This document shows positions 28,948-38,807 of a stretch of 64,000 nt of DNA, one piece after another (position 1 is the first letter of the stretch; each line of letters opens with the position of its first letter). Location: contig JAPPUL010000095.1 of NCBI GenBank assembly GCA_026874595.1, forward strand, positions 930,001-994,000, read 5' to 3'. The notes under the pieces were generated by a model. It did no database searches. It saw only the letters and a program-made list of their open reading frames with translations, and had not been told where the DNA came from. The DNA is from Sipunculus nudus (lineage: Eukaryota; Annelida; Sipuncula; Golfingiida; Sipunculidae). Made by a program: the position numbers and the translations under genes.

Positions 28948-29862
28948 GTGTTTAAATCCAGACTGCTTTTAACCATTTGCTCTTCTTTTGTTATAGTCTT
29001 CTTCATTCAGACTCAGGGAGACTCTTTTAACATTAGCTCCATTAACAGACATTTACAACCTCAGAAAAGTATTCCCACTTATTCTTATGCTGTAGACGGA
29101 TTTGAAATACCCGGCGAGTGGAGTGTTCGATTCTCTCGTTTCCGTTCTGACACTTGTGGTGATACCTTAAATGACCAAAAGGACTATCAAGACGATTCTG
29201 AGTGGTTTGGATGGTTTGTTGCCGATGGGAAGAACCTTAAACCTAATGGTATCTTGCCTGAATTCGTCTACCGTAATGCTTCTTTTTTTAAACAAGAACA
29301 AAAGACTATCTTTGGTCTTAAAGCTTGTTGGGACAAGAAGGCTTTTAATTCTATAACTCTTGAGCCTGTTAATAACTTGTCTGCTTCTAAGAAAGAGCGT
29401 TACAGCTTAAATAAGTTCGGACGATATCCTGATGACCCTTCCGGTTATAAAGAACTTGATACTGCTTCTTTCCTTAACTATACTAAAAGTTCTTATGTCG
29501 CTATCCCTGCTTTTACTCGGGAAATATCCATAATTGCTTGGATTAATACTTACAATCTATACTCTTTAGCTTTTCATGTTGAGGATGAAAAAGGTATGGT
29601 TCACATCCTTAAAGCTGGCTATATTAAACCTAATGGCTGGCATAAACTAACTGCTAATATCCCTTATCATATTCACAAAGCTAATTCTCCGCTAAAGTTG
29701 CGTAAAATTAAATTAACCACTAACCCTGTTCAGCCTATTGATGCCGATACATACATTTACTTTGACTTTATGCATGCTAAAATGATTGTTACCGATCCCA
29801 ACTTATATGGCAAGGATATTGAACGACCTAATCTCATGTGGCAGTTTAGAGTCTCTAAATAA
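28948..29862 (+). CDS. FlaA-family flagellar filament outer-layer protein, second copy
   Basis: I set the start at GTG 28948, with AAGGAGG ahead, giving 304 residues; the frame is open up to 28861 but that part reads as spacer. The signal peptide is FKSRLLLTICSSFVIVFFIQT. The mature domain has the FlaA order: GEWSVRFSRFRSD near the start, a Trp/Asn-rich central part, SIIAWINTYNLYSLAFHVEDEKG, KPNGWHKLTANIP, and DTYIYFDFMHA. It probably forms part of the filament sheath with the product at 21242. It is head-on to replication, and its sequence is more Ser/Asn/Tyr-rich than the first copy. Confidence 0.82.
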   Translation: MFKSRLLLTICSSFVIVFFIQTQGDSFNISSINRHLQPQKSIPTYSYAVDGFEIPGEWSVRFSRFRSDTCGDTLNDQKDYQDDSEWFGWFVADGKNLKPNGILPEFVYRNASFFKQEQKTIFGLKACWDKKAFNSITLEPVNNLSASKKERYSLNKFGRYPDDPSGYKELDTASFLNYTKSSYVAIPAFTREISIIAWINTYNLYSLAFHVEDEKGMVHILKAGYIKPNGWHKLTANIPYHIHKANSPLKLRKIKLTTNPVQPIDADTYIYFDFMHAKMIVTDPNLYGKDIERPNLMWQFRVSK

Positions 29863-29903
29863 ACATCGATAACTTATTTAGTTCATAGTCTTGTTACAAA
29901 GAA

Positions 29904-29965
29904 GGCAATATAAGTATATATTGCTCCTAACCTTACATCATATTATATTATATTGCCCTTTTTTT
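29904..29965 (+). terminator. Possible terminator behind the second flaA gene
   Basis: GGCAATATA (29904-29912) can pair with TATATTGCC (29949-29957), followed by C and seven T. An alternative short hairpin GCAATATA/TATATTGC lies inside. The T-run overlaps the 3' end of the converging ABC ATPase gene. The 36-nt loop makes it unusual. Confidence 0.4.
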
Positions 29966-31017
29966 ATACATATAAATACATTAGTACTTTCTTCAAGATA
30001 AGTGCTTCCAAGACTATGTATGCTATCAACAAACAGCATATGCCCATTAACGTCTATACTGTATCTAAAAGCGCTGCCAAGAAATTCTCTATGCATAATC
30101 TTGCCGCTTATAATTATATCATCTTTTTGTCTTGGTTTAGTTTTTGTAATTGATACATTCTGCGGACGGAAAACTAAACTTGCATTATCCTTAACTTCTT
30201 CATCTATGTTTATTCTTAATCCGTTTGTGCTTATAAAAACATTTTGTTTATCGTTATTATCAGACTTTATTCTTCCTGTAATAATATTTGCAGAGCCGAG
30301 GAATTTCGCAACGAACAAGTTTTTAGGCGTATCATAAAGTTCTATAGGTTTTCCAACTTGGTTAATTAATCCCTTATCAAGCACAGCCATCCTGTCTGAA
30401 ATACTATTCGCTTCTTCTTGATCGTGGGTTACAAATATTGTTGTTAAACCTAATTTCCGTTGTAGGGTTAATATATCTGTTCTCATTTGTATTCTTAAGT
30501 TTGCGTCAAGATTAGATAAAGGTTCATCAAGTAGTAGTACTCGAGGTTCTATGACAACGGTCCTTGCCAAAGCAACACGTTGTTGTTGCCCTCCAGACAG
30601 TTCATTTGGTCTTTTGTTTGCAAACTCTTGTAGCTCAACTAGACTAAGCGCTTTATCAACACGCTTATTTATTTCCTCTTTAGAAACTTTACGTTCCTCT
30701 AAACCAAATGCAACATTTTTTCTAACACTCATGTGAGGCCATAGTGCATAATTCTGGAAGACCATCCCTACATTGCGCTTCCAAGGAGCTATGTTTGTTA
30801 CATTTTGTTTGTCTATAAAGATTTTTCCCTTCGGCTTTGGACCAAAACCTGCTATAGAACGAAGTAGTGTTGATTTTCCTGAGCCTGAGGGTCCTAAAAA
30901 GGCGAAGAATTCACCAGCTTTAATATTTAAGCTAATATCTTTAAGTACATTAGTTTTGCCAAATGCGACACTTAGATTTTCAATTTTTATGTCAACAGAT
31001 TGGTTCTTTTTATCCAT
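29938..31017 (-). CDS. ABC transporter ATP-binding protein, iron/spermidine-type
   Basis: A 359-residue importer ATPase. Walker A GPSGSGKS is near residue 38, Q-loop MVFQNYALWPHM, signature LSGGQQQR near 140, Walker B VLLLDEPLSNLDA, and switch His in FVTHDQEEA. After about residue 240 comes a TOBE-like regulatory domain. This is the FbpC/PotA/CysA class. It overlaps nothing and is separated from the permease stop by one base, so the three genes form an operon. Codons are balanced, without the G-rich bias of leading-strand neighbours. Confidence 0.93.
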   Translation of the reverse strand: MDKKNQSVDIKIENLSVAFGKTNVLKDISLNIKAGEFFAFLGPSGSGKSTLLRSIAGFGPKPKGKIFIDKQNVTNIAPWKRNVGMVFQNYALWPHMSVRKNVAFGLEERKVSKEEINKRVDKALSLVELQEFANKRPNELSGGQQQRVALARTVVIEPRVLLLDEPLSNLDANLRIQMRTDILTLQRKLGLTTIFVTHDQEEANSISDRMAVLDKGLINQVGKPIELYDTPKNLFVAKFLGSANIITGRIKSDNNDKQNVFISTNGLRINIDEEVKDNASLVFRPQNVSITKTKPRQKDDIIISGKIMHREFLGSAFRYSIDVNGHMLFVDSIHSLGSTYLEESTNVFICIKKGQYNII

Positions 31018-31018
31018 A

Positions 31019-32755
31019 TTATTTCTCTTTTAGATCGCTTTTAGTTTTATATTTTGTTTTTTCGATAATTTTGTTAGAAAAGTATGTCGCAATACCTACG
31101 ATTATAACAGCTATAATGCCTAAAGCAGCTCCAGGCCCACGTCCTGCCGCAGTTTGCATAAAAATGTATATACCATATGAAAGAGGTGCATCATTCTCGC
31201 TTGCCACTAACATAAGAGTTGCTGATAGTTCAACGGCAGCCGTTGCAAAGCTTGTGATAAATCCTGCAATTATTCCTCCTGCCATTAAAGGAACAGTGAT
31301 TCGCTTAACAGTCCGCCATTTATTTGCTCCGACATTTTCGGCAGCTTCTTCAAGAGACAGGGCAACTTGTTGCAAAGCAGCAACACAAGCTCTTAGAGCA
31401 TATGGCAGACGACGAATTGCAAGAGCAATAATTATTATGCCCCACCAATTTGCCAAGGGCACATTAGAAAACGGTAATTCAATATCATAAAACATACGTA
31501 GATAGCCAATCCCAAGTGCAACACCAGGAATAGCAACAGCACTCATTGCAATAAAATCAAGAGCCTTGCTACCCCAAATGCGTGTACGCCAAACAATATA
31601 AGCAATAGCAACACCCAATATAACATCAATAAGTCCCGCAAGTCCTGCATAAAGCAGTGTATTGGTAATAAACATATTAGAGGAAGTGAACATCTGTACA
31701 TAATGAGCTAGTGTAAATCCATCGGGAAGCGGACTAAATGACCATATGCTTGCAAAGGAGAGTAATAGTAATGCAAGATGCGGAGATAGTACAAATAATA
31801 AGATTATCGATATACTAATATACGCTACAGTTTTTTCCCATATCCTTAGGTCTCGTCGCATAAGACCTCCACCACCTTTTTGCGTAGTAGTATAATCTTT
31901 ATTTTTGGTTGTCCAAAACGAAACCCACATTGCAAATAATGAGAATAGTATAAGTATTACGGATATAACATATCCCATTGGGTCCGAGATGCCAACAGAG
32001 CTAATTCTTAGATAGGCTTGAGGGGCTAACATATTATTAACATTTAATAATAGTGGTGTCCCAAGATCATCAAATACTTTAAGGAATACTAAAGATGCCC
32101 CCGCAACATATCCAGGCATAGCAAGCGGAAATACTATACGTCTAAATAATCTAAGGCCCTTTGAACCAAGATTTAAAGCTGCTTCTTCCATCGAGCGATC
32201 AATGTTTTTTAGGCTTGCCGAGAGATTTATTAATATAAAAGGAAAATAGTGTATAGATTCAACTAGAATAACTCCATTTAATCCTTTCATAAAAGGTATA
32301 GTAAATCCCAAATATTTAGATAATAAAAGGTTTACACTTCCGTTACTGCCGAAAAATAGTAACATAGCAACAGCCCCGACAAATGGCGGCATAATAAGAG
32401 GTATTACTCCAAGTGTTTGAATAATTGCTGTACCGCTGAAGTTGAATCGAGTAGTAAAGTAAGCTAAAGGTATTGCAATTATAGTTGAAACTATAACTGT
32501 CATTATAGATACATATATAGAATTCAGAAACGATTCTTGAAACAAAGATGCATTAAAAAAGTCGATAAAGTTGTTAAGCGTAATATTACCGTTTACATCT
32601 TGGAAGGCGATAAATATAACTTTAACAATTGGCAGTATTAGTACAAATGTTAAGAATATCGCAATGGCTGTTGCTATAGTTATTGGTCCCCACTGGTATG
32701 ACGAAAGCTTTAATACAAGAGACGATTTTCTGATACGGTTATTTCGTTGTTTCAT
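31019..32755 (-). CDS. ABC transporter permease, fused two-domain (FbpB-like)
   Basis: A 578-residue protein with about twelve membrane helices in two homologous halves. Each half carries an EAA-type loop that contacts the ATPase: MEEAALNLGSKGLRLFRRIVFP near 170-190 and LEEAAENVGANKWRTVKRITVP near 490-510. Fused permeases of this kind are typical of ferric-iron (FbpB/AfuB) and related importers. It lies between the binding protein and ATPase genes with spacings of 45 and 1 bases. Confidence 0.93.
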   Translation of the reverse strand: MKQRNNRIRKSSLVLKLSSYQWGPITIATAIAIFLTFVLILPIVKVIFIAFQDVNGNITLNNFIDFFNASLFQESFLNSIYVSIMTVIVSTIIAIPLAYFTTRFNFSGTAIIQTLGVIPLIMPPFVGAVAMLLFFGSNGSVNLLLSKYLGFTIPFMKGLNGVILVESIHYFPFILINLSASLKNIDRSMEEAALNLGSKGLRLFRRIVFPLAMPGYVAGASLVFLKVFDDLGTPLLLNVNNMLAPQAYLRISSVGISDPMGYVISVILILFSLFAMWVSFWTTKNKDYTTTQKGGGGLMRRDLRIWEKTVAYISISIILLFVLSPHLALLLLSFASIWSFSPLPDGFTLAHYVQMFTSSNMFITNTLLYAGLAGLIDVILGVAIAYIVWRTRIWGSKALDFIAMSAVAIPGVALGIGYLRMFYDIELPFSNVPLANWWGIIIIALAIRRLPYALRACVAALQQVALSLEEAAENVGANKWRTVKRITVPLMAGGIIAGFITSFATAAVELSATLMLVASENDAPLSYGIYIFMQTAAGRGPGAALGIIAVIIVGIATYFSNKIIEKTKYKTKSDLKEK

Positions 32756-32800
32756 ATATTTAACATATGCAAGCTCTTTTTAATTATATTAATAGCTATT

Positions 32801-34156
32801 TCACATCATAGAGATTGCCTTTTTGGCTAATTCTTCAGCCTCTTTATAATTTTTCTGAATAAACTCATCCCACTTAGCCTCAACTTCTGCCTGCCTGCCT
32901 GTTACTTTATCCGTAGCTTTTTTACGTTTTTTAGTAAAAATCGCACTAAATTCTTTATTGTTAGCCTTTGCCTCATCAATAGGTACTGCTACTAATAATT
33001 CTTTTGCTTTTTCAATAAGGGCTTTTGCTTTTAAATTTGGTGTTGACAAAGCATTTAGTTTTCCAGATGCATCATGTATAGCTTTGGTAGCTTTTCGTAG
33101 GGCCTCCATTCGATATGTAATCATTACATCGAATAAGGAGTTAATCAAATTGTATCTAGATTTAGATAAATTAAGATCAAAATACAAAGCAGTTTTAAGT
33201 GCACTATCGGTAAAAGGGTTTGGAAAATGTTTAGGAGCTTTAGTATAAGTTTTTGGATTTACTGGTAGTCGACGTATTTTCGGGTCTAATAATATTTCTT
33301 GTCCTTCATCTGATAATATAAAATCAATGAATTTAACAGCCATTTCTTTATTTGGTGCATTTTTTATGATAGCAATATTTGCGGGGACCAAAGATGTTTT
33401 TGGAGGATATATAAATTCAACAGGAAACCCTGCTCCTTTTGACGATAATCCAAAAAAATCGATAACTATACCAATACCAAAATCTCCGCTATTTACTCCA
33501 TCAGGAACTCCAAAACTCCGTTCAGTAACTGTTCTAAAATTCCCTGCAATGAACTTCATAGTCTCCCAACCTTTAGTCCAACCTTCAGATTGTAGGATAG
33601 TCTCTAATGTAAGATGAGTGGTGCCTGAACGAGAAGGGGAAGACATAGCTACATGATTAAAATAGACAGGTTTTTTTAAGTCTTCCCAATCTTTTGGTGC
33701 TGGTAGTTCTTTTGCTTTTGTATAGCGTGTATTCCACATGATTCCATAACCTGCTGCTGCAAAACCTTTATAATACCCTTCTGGATCATTAATTGGGAAG
33801 GAGCCTATTTTATTAGGTATTCCGCTTATGTTTACTTCATGTTTTTGTAGTAAGTTGTTTTCTTTTAGTACTTCAAAAGCATCTGGAGCGGATGCCCAAA
33901 ATAAGTCTGTATTATTTTTTGATGCTGTTTCTTGAATATACTTTATACTAGACGATGTAGACTTATTTAGAATTGTTACTTTTAGATTTTCGTTCTTATC
34001 TTCAAATGCATTTTTAAAACTTGTTGTTAGGTCTTTAGGGAAGGATGTAACGATGGATAATGTACTTTCCTCAGTAGAGCAGAATGTCCCGCTCATTCCA
34101 AAACCAAGCAGCAGTATAACTATATATACTTTAAACCCTATTAGTCTTGATTTCAT
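32801..34156 (-). CDS. ABC transporter substrate-binding protein (iron(III)-type, extended)
   Basis: A 451-residue exported protein. The N-terminal signal (VYIVILLLGFGMSGTFC) may be a loose spirochaetal lipobox with Cys at about residue 26. The type-2 periplasmic fold follows: LSIVTSFPKDL, DLFWASAPDAFEVL, YGIMWNTRYTK, PKDWEDL, SGTTHLTLETIL, PVEFIYPPKTSLVPANIAIIKNAPN and KFIDFILSDEGQEIL. These are FbpA/thiamine-class landmarks. About 100 extra helical, Lys/Ala-rich residues follow the normal end. The ligand is inferred as ferric iron or a small anion; the sequence does not settle it. AGGAG stands ahead of the ATG. Confidence 0.85.
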   Translation of the reverse strand: MKSRLIGFKVYIVILLLGFGMSGTFCSTEESTLSIVTSFPKDLTTSFKNAFEDKNENLKVTILNKSTSSSIKYIQETASKNNTDLFWASAPDAFEVLKENNLLQKHEVNISGIPNKIGSFPINDPEGYYKGFAAAGYGIMWNTRYTKAKELPAPKDWEDLKKPVYFNHVAMSSPSRSGTTHLTLETILQSEGWTKGWETMKFIAGNFRTVTERSFGVPDGVNSGDFGIGIVIDFFGLSSKGAGFPVEFIYPPKTSLVPANIAIIKNAPNKEMAVKFIDFILSDEGQEILLDPKIRRLPVNPKTYTKAPKHFPNPFTDSALKTALYFDLNLSKSRYNLINSLFDVMITYRMEALRKATKAIHDASGKLNALSTPNLKAKALIEKAKELLVAVPIDEAKANNKEFSAIFTKKRKKATDKVTGRQAEVEAKWDEFIQKNYKEAEELAKKAISMM

Positions 34157-34549
34157 AATTATCTACTCCTAAAAAAATCTATTCTAATTAATCTAATATA
34201 CCTAGTATAGAAGATATTATAGAAATATACATAAAAAAAAGCTTTAAAACCATAAACCTTTTTTTTGCCGAATACTATTCCTCTTCTTTTTCTATTTAAG
34301 TGTTTTTTTATATATGTTTTGTGTTTATTACATACTCCTCGTATCTAAATGCCTAATGTCTAGTCGTATTTAGTCGACTTTATTTATTGTTGTACATATA
34401 TTGTCGATTAGTTGTTTATAACTTTTTGAATGAGTATTGCTTGTTTTTATAATGACTTGTGAGTCTTAGTTTTAACTATAGCTTGATTTATTCGTTTTGT
34501 TTGCAACCTGTTTATAACTTTTTAGTTTTATGTTTTTGATGGTCGTTAG
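34157..34549. other. Candidate oriC, dnaA upstream region
   Basis: A 393-base AT-rich gap between divergent genes, at the place where strand composition and gene direction reverse. It holds TGTTTATAA at 34413-34421 and at 34509-34517, each in a 15-base direct repeat TGTTTATAACTTTTT, and a one-mismatch copy TGTTTATTA at 34322-34330. Reversed, these read TTATAAACA, two changes from the DnaA box TTATCCACA. The TAGTCG motif also recurs. No gene. Confidence 0.55.
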
Positions 34550-35926
34550 ATGTCTATGGAATCTTATGAACTTATTTTTGAGTATCTTAATAAAACCTTC
34601 CCGAAAGATAGAGAACTTTGGCTTGATTATATCAAGTTTATGTCTAAAGACAATGACAAAATACTTCTGTCTGTTCCCAATAACCTTTATAAAGAACGGG
34701 TTGAGGACAAATATATACCTGCTCTTAAAGACTTTATTAAAAAACGATTTAACTCAAAACTTGAGATTATAGTTTATGTGTCAGATTCTCAAGAAGAAGC
34801 TTTACAACAAAAAGACCAATCTAATATAATTAGTTCTAAAAGAAATCAAGATACCCAAAAACAAAAGAACCCAAAAATAAAAAGTAACTCGAAACAACAT
34901 ACTTTAGAACAAAGATATACTTTTGAGCAGTTTGTAGTTGGTATAAATAGTCAGCTTGCCCACGCCGCCGCTAAACGGATAGCTGAATACCCAGGCACTG
35001 ACTACAATCCCTTATTCATATATGGAGGAGTTGGTCTTGGCAAAACACACCTTATGCAGGCAATAGGACATGATATATCTAAAAATGACCCTCTAATGCA
35101 AGTAATATACATAACTAGTGAACAATTTACAAATGAGTATATTAATTCTCTTCAAAAAGGAACTGTACATGCATTCCGTCTTAAATTCCGTTACTCTGAT
35201 ATTCTTTTAGTCGATGATATTCAATTCCTTGAACAAAAAGAAGGTATACAAGAAGAGTTATTTCATACTTTTAACATATTAAACCAATCAGCTAAACAAA
35301 TGGTCTTTACAAGCGACCGTTCTCCTCAAGAATTAAAGAAAGTAACAGATCGTCTAATATCTCGCTTTGCCTCAGGATTAGTCGCAGATATAAAACCTCC
35401 GAATTTTGAAACTAGAAAAGCTATTATAAAAAAGAAACTTGCGAAGTATAATATATTAATTAAAGATGAAATCATAGACTTCCTTGCTAAAAATGTAACC
35501 AATAATGTACGAGATCTAGAAGCTGCTGTTATTAAGACTAAAGCTATTAAGAATCTGCTTAAAGAAGACTTAACTTTAAAAGTTGTTAATGAGAATTTAA
35601 GAGATATCTTACAAAAAGAGATTATTAGTAAAAAGATTAGCATAGAAGATATTCAAAAGCAGGTCGCCAAGTATTATAACGTTAGCTTTATTGATTTAAA
35701 ATCCAAAAAAAGAAATAACCTGATTGTAAAACCTCGCCATATATCAATTTATCTAGCTAAAGAGTTAACCTCTCTATCTACAACTGACCTAGGACATGAG
35801 TTTGGCGGCAGAACTCACTCTACTATAATATCTGCATATAGTAAAATAGAAAAAGAACTTAAGGAAAGTGAATCTATACGTAATGACATTGAGAATATAA
35901 AAATGAAGTTAAGTCATACAACCTAA
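34550..35926 (+). CDS. dnaA: Chromosomal replication initiator DnaA
   Basis: A 458-residue protein of usual length. The N-terminal domain (about 1-75) is followed by a Gln/Lys/Ser linker, then the AAA+ domain with Walker A GGVGLGKTHLMQAIGH, Walker B ILLVDDIQFL, and sensor segments including SRFASGL. The C-terminal helix-turn-helix has LGHEFGGRTHSTIISA, the DnaA signature that reads the box. Coding composition is close to balanced rather than purine-biased, which fits a gene lying at the skew transition. Confidence 0.98.
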   Translation: MSMESYELIFEYLNKTFPKDRELWLDYIKFMSKDNDKILLSVPNNLYKERVEDKYIPALKDFIKKRFNSKLEIIVYVSDSQEEALQQKDQSNIISSKRNQDTQKQKNPKIKSNSKQHTLEQRYTFEQFVVGINSQLAHAAAKRIAEYPGTDYNPLFIYGGVGLGKTHLMQAIGHDISKNDPLMQVIYITSEQFTNEYINSLQKGTVHAFRLKFRYSDILLVDDIQFLEQKEGIQEELFHTFNILNQSAKQMVFTSDRSPQELKKVTDRLISRFASGLVADIKPPNFETRKAIIKKKLAKYNILIKDEIIDFLAKNVTNNVRDLEAAVIKTKAIKNLLKEDLTLKVVNENLRDILQKEIISKKISIEDIQKQVAKYYNVSFIDLKSKKRNNLIVKPRHISIYLAKELTSLSTTDLGHEFGGRTHSTIISAYSKIEKELKESESIRNDIENIKMKLSHTT

Positions 35927-36249
35927 TTATAAAAACATAACAAAAAGTACTATTATTATACCGTCATAAAAAGCATATAAATTTATTAAAACATATTCTT
36001 TATAAATACTTTATTTATATAGCATATACTCTTAACTTAATAACCTTTGTTTATAAAAAATACGATGTTTTAAACATGTTTTAAACTATATAAATCTTTA
36101 CTGGATAGGTTGTATAGTGTATTTTAGACAAATGAACAGTATATATTAATAAGAATAATATATTTATTATTTACATATTATTTAAATATATGTCTTAAGT
36201 TAAAAACTACACAAATTGAGATAAGGAAATATTTAAAGAGGACATACAT
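35927..36249. other. AT-rich dnaA-dnaN spacer, second oriC candidate
   Basis: A 323-base spacer of very high AT content with TGTTTATAA at 36048-36056, preceded by AACCT as is the 34509 copy. The palindrome-like ATGTTTTAAACAT lies near 36065. In several bacteria the unwinding region lies in this interval. No reading frame. AAAGAGGAC ahead of dnaN supplies its ribosome site. Confidence 0.5.
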
Positions 36250-37377
36250 ATGGAATTTATATGTTTACAAGAGAACTTTGAGAACATATTACGTTTGTCA
36301 GAAAAAATGATTTCAACTAAAACAACAATACCAGCACTCGAAAATGTATTACTTGAGACAGATGAAGATAAAATAAAGATAAATACAACAGACCTGGAGA
36401 TAGGTTTTAAATCTTGGGTAGAAGCTGAGATTATAAATGAAGGGACATTAACAGTAAATGCAAAGAAATTAGTAGAAATAGTAAGAAGCTTTCCCGAAGG
36501 GAAAATACAAATAGTTCAAATAAATAACACCCTACGCATACAAGCAGTAGATAAGAAAATAAAGACAAGGTTTACAATACAGGGAATACCAAAAGACAAC
36601 TATCCAGATATGCCAACATTTATTGAAGAAGATATATTAACATTAGAAGATGAAGAGCTTTTAGATGCAATAAAAAAGACAATATCATCTGTATCTAGAG
36701 ACGAAACAAGATATTTTTTAAATGGTATACTCTTTGAGATAAAAAAAGCAGAACAAGTATACGTCTCAACAGATGGCAGACGGCTAAGCTATCTGAAGAA
36801 GGAAGTAGCTGGAAAAGAATATCCCGAACTTAGGGTGATAGTTCCTTCTAAGGTACTGCATGAAGTATTACGAATATTGAGCAGTTACGAAAATAAGAGT
36901 AAAGAAAGCCAGATATCGGTAACAGAGAAGCAAATATTCTTCAGGATAGGAGAGATGGAGATATTCTCGACCTTGTATGAAGGGCAATTTCCGGATTATA
37001 CGACAGTAATACCTAAGCAAGGAGAAACGAAACTAGTATTAAATCGAAAAGCATTAGAAGAAGTAATAAAGCGAGTATCCCTAATAGTAGATGAAAAGAT
37101 ATCGTTAATAAGATTTGATATACGAGAAGGCTTTTTAAGGGTGATGGGACGGAATGCACTATTGGGAGAGGCACAGGATGAGATTGAGATAGAATATAAA
37201 GGAGAAGATATTGAGATAGCGTTTAATTATAGATACATCCTAGATGCGATAAAAGAAATAGAGGAAGAAGAAATAGAGATTTTTTTGCAAAAAGACACAG
37301 GCCCAATGTTAATAAATGGTAAGGGAACACAAGATTACTTTTCAGTAATAATGCCAATGAAACTACCTACAAATTAA
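36250..37377 (+). CDS. dnaN: DNA polymerase III beta subunit (sliding clamp)
   Basis: A 375-residue clamp protein of usual length, with three repeated clamp folds. Typical segments are KTTIPALENVLLE, FPEGKIQI, TRYFLNGILFEI, STDGRRLSYLKKE, FPDYTTVIP and the C-terminal ..DYFSVIMPMKLP, which forms the partner-binding pocket. It tethers polymerase to DNA. It is the first gene right of the origin with clear purine-rich codon use. Confidence 0.98.
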   Translation: MEFICLQENFENILRLSEKMISTKTTIPALENVLLETDEDKIKINTTDLEIGFKSWVEAEIINEGTLTVNAKKLVEIVRSFPEGKIQIVQINNTLRIQAVDKKIKTRFTIQGIPKDNYPDMPTFIEEDILTLEDEELLDAIKKTISSVSRDETRYFLNGILFEIKKAEQVYVSTDGRRLSYLKKEVAGKEYPELRVIVPSKVLHEVLRILSSYENKSKESQISVTEKQIFFRIGEMEIFSTLYEGQFPDYTTVIPKQGETKLVLNRKALEEVIKRVSLIVDEKISLIRFDIREGFLRVMGRNALLGEAQDEIEIEYKGEDIEIAFNYRYILDAIKEIEEEEIEIFLQKDTGPMLINGKGTQDYFSVIMPMKLPTN

Positions 37378-37442
37378 ATATTAAGATAAAATAGATAAAA
37401 GAAGTAAATATGTAGTAAGATAAGACGTTTTAGAGAGAAAGA

Positions 37443-38804
37443 ATGGATATAATAATAATAGGAGCAGGCGAGGTAGGTTATCACATAGCAGAGACGCTTA
37501 CAGTAGAGGAACATAATGTGGTAATAATAGATAAAGATCCTTATAGGGTAATAGAGATAAACCGTAAGCTTGATGTACTAACAGTTGTTGGCTATGGTAG
37601 TGAGATAGCTACCTTATTAAAGGCGGGAGTAAAAACTTGTGATGTACTAATTGCGGCAACAGATAAAGATGAGAGCAATATCATAGCCTGTTTTATAGCA
37701 AAGAAATTTAATGTGCCCTTTAAGATTGCACGTATAAGGCATCATTTTTTTGGAGATAAGCTAGATGATGGTGAAGAAGGAATATTATTTACAAAAGAAG
37801 AGCTTGGAATAGATGTACTAATAAATCCGGAACATGTAACAACGGAAAGAATATTAAAACTAATAACGTCGCCGGCAGCTTTTGAGATAGTGGAGTTTGA
37901 TGAAGAAGACGTTATGATAAAGGGTTATCGCATAACATCGGGCTTACAGATAGCAGATATGAATATAAAGGAGATAGGCCAAATAGAGGCATTAAAGAGG
38001 ATGTTGATATTGGCGATAATCCGAAATGATGAGTTAATAGTCCCGCAAGGAGAAGGCAATTTAGTAGGAGGTGATAAAGTCTATATAATAGCAAAGAAGG
38101 AAGACTTTGCTGTTATAGCACCATATTTTCATGAATCATACAAGGAAATACATAAGGTATTTATAATAGGGGTTTCTAAAATAACGCACTTACTATGCGA
38201 GGAGTTTGAGAGACAGGGTAAATCTATTAAGGTGATAGAGGAGGATAGGGCTAAGTGTATAAGTTTTTCGGAGCAATTTCATAAGATAGAGGTCGTAAAC
38301 TGTAGTTATACAGATAGGGAGGCATTAGTAGAGGAGGGATTAGGAAATATAGATTCATTTTTGGCGGTATCAGATGATGAGGAAAAAAACATTCTGGCCT
38401 CAATGATAGCTAAACAAGAGAGTGTCCCCAAAACAATAGCAAGTATACAGAGAAAAGATTATCTTCCGTTGGTATCGCTTGCGGGAGTAGATGCAATTGT
38501 TATACCAAAGATAGCCACAGTCGGAGAAATATTAAAATACATAAGGCGTGGAAACGTATTATCGATAGTGATGTTAGGAGAGAATAATGCAGAGATAATA
38601 GAATATATAGTAAGAGAAGATAATAAGCTAATAGGAATCCCCCTTAAAGAAATACGTTTTCCAAAAGGATGTTTAATAGCAGCAATAATACGAGGACAGG
38701 AGAAGATCATACCAAAAGGAGAAGATTTAATAAAGGCGGACGACAAGATAATAATATTTTCAAGTTCAGAGACAGTACAAGTAGTAGGGGAGTTTTTTGG
38801 ATAG
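37443..38804 (+). CDS. trkA: Trk potassium uptake NAD-binding protein TrkA
   Basis: A 453-residue protein with two RCK units, each a Rossmann TrkA_N plus TrkA_C part. The first has IIIGAGEVGYHIAETL; the second has VFIIGVSKITHLLCEEF, whose glycine motif is degenerate. It forms the cytoplasmic gating ring of the TrkH channel and binds NAD(H) or ATP. It is followed by trkH after three bases, so the two are co-translated. Confidence 0.95.
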   Translation: MDIIIIGAGEVGYHIAETLTVEEHNVVIIDKDPYRVIEINRKLDVLTVVGYGSEIATLLKAGVKTCDVLIAATDKDESNIIACFIAKKFNVPFKIARIRHHFFGDKLDDGEEGILFTKEELGIDVLINPEHVTTERILKLITSPAAFEIVEFDEEDVMIKGYRITSGLQIADMNIKEIGQIEALKRMLILAIIRNDELIVPQGEGNLVGGDKVYIIAKKEDFAVIAPYFHESYKEIHKVFIIGVSKITHLLCEEFERQGKSIKVIEEDRAKCISFSEQFHKIEVVNCSYTDREALVEEGLGNIDSFLAVSDDEEKNILASMIAKQESVPKTIASIQRKDYLPLVSLAGVDAIVIPKIATVGEILKYIRRGNVLSIVMLGENNAEIIEYIVREDNKLIGIPLKEIRFPKGCLIAAIIRGQEKIIPKGEDLIKADDKIIIFSSSETVQVVGEFFG

Positions 38805-38807
38805 CGT

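Noticed and set aside
29938-34156. Mobile element insertion
   Set aside because: No transposase, terminal inverted repeats or target duplications were seen around the ABC operon; only its base composition suggests transfer.
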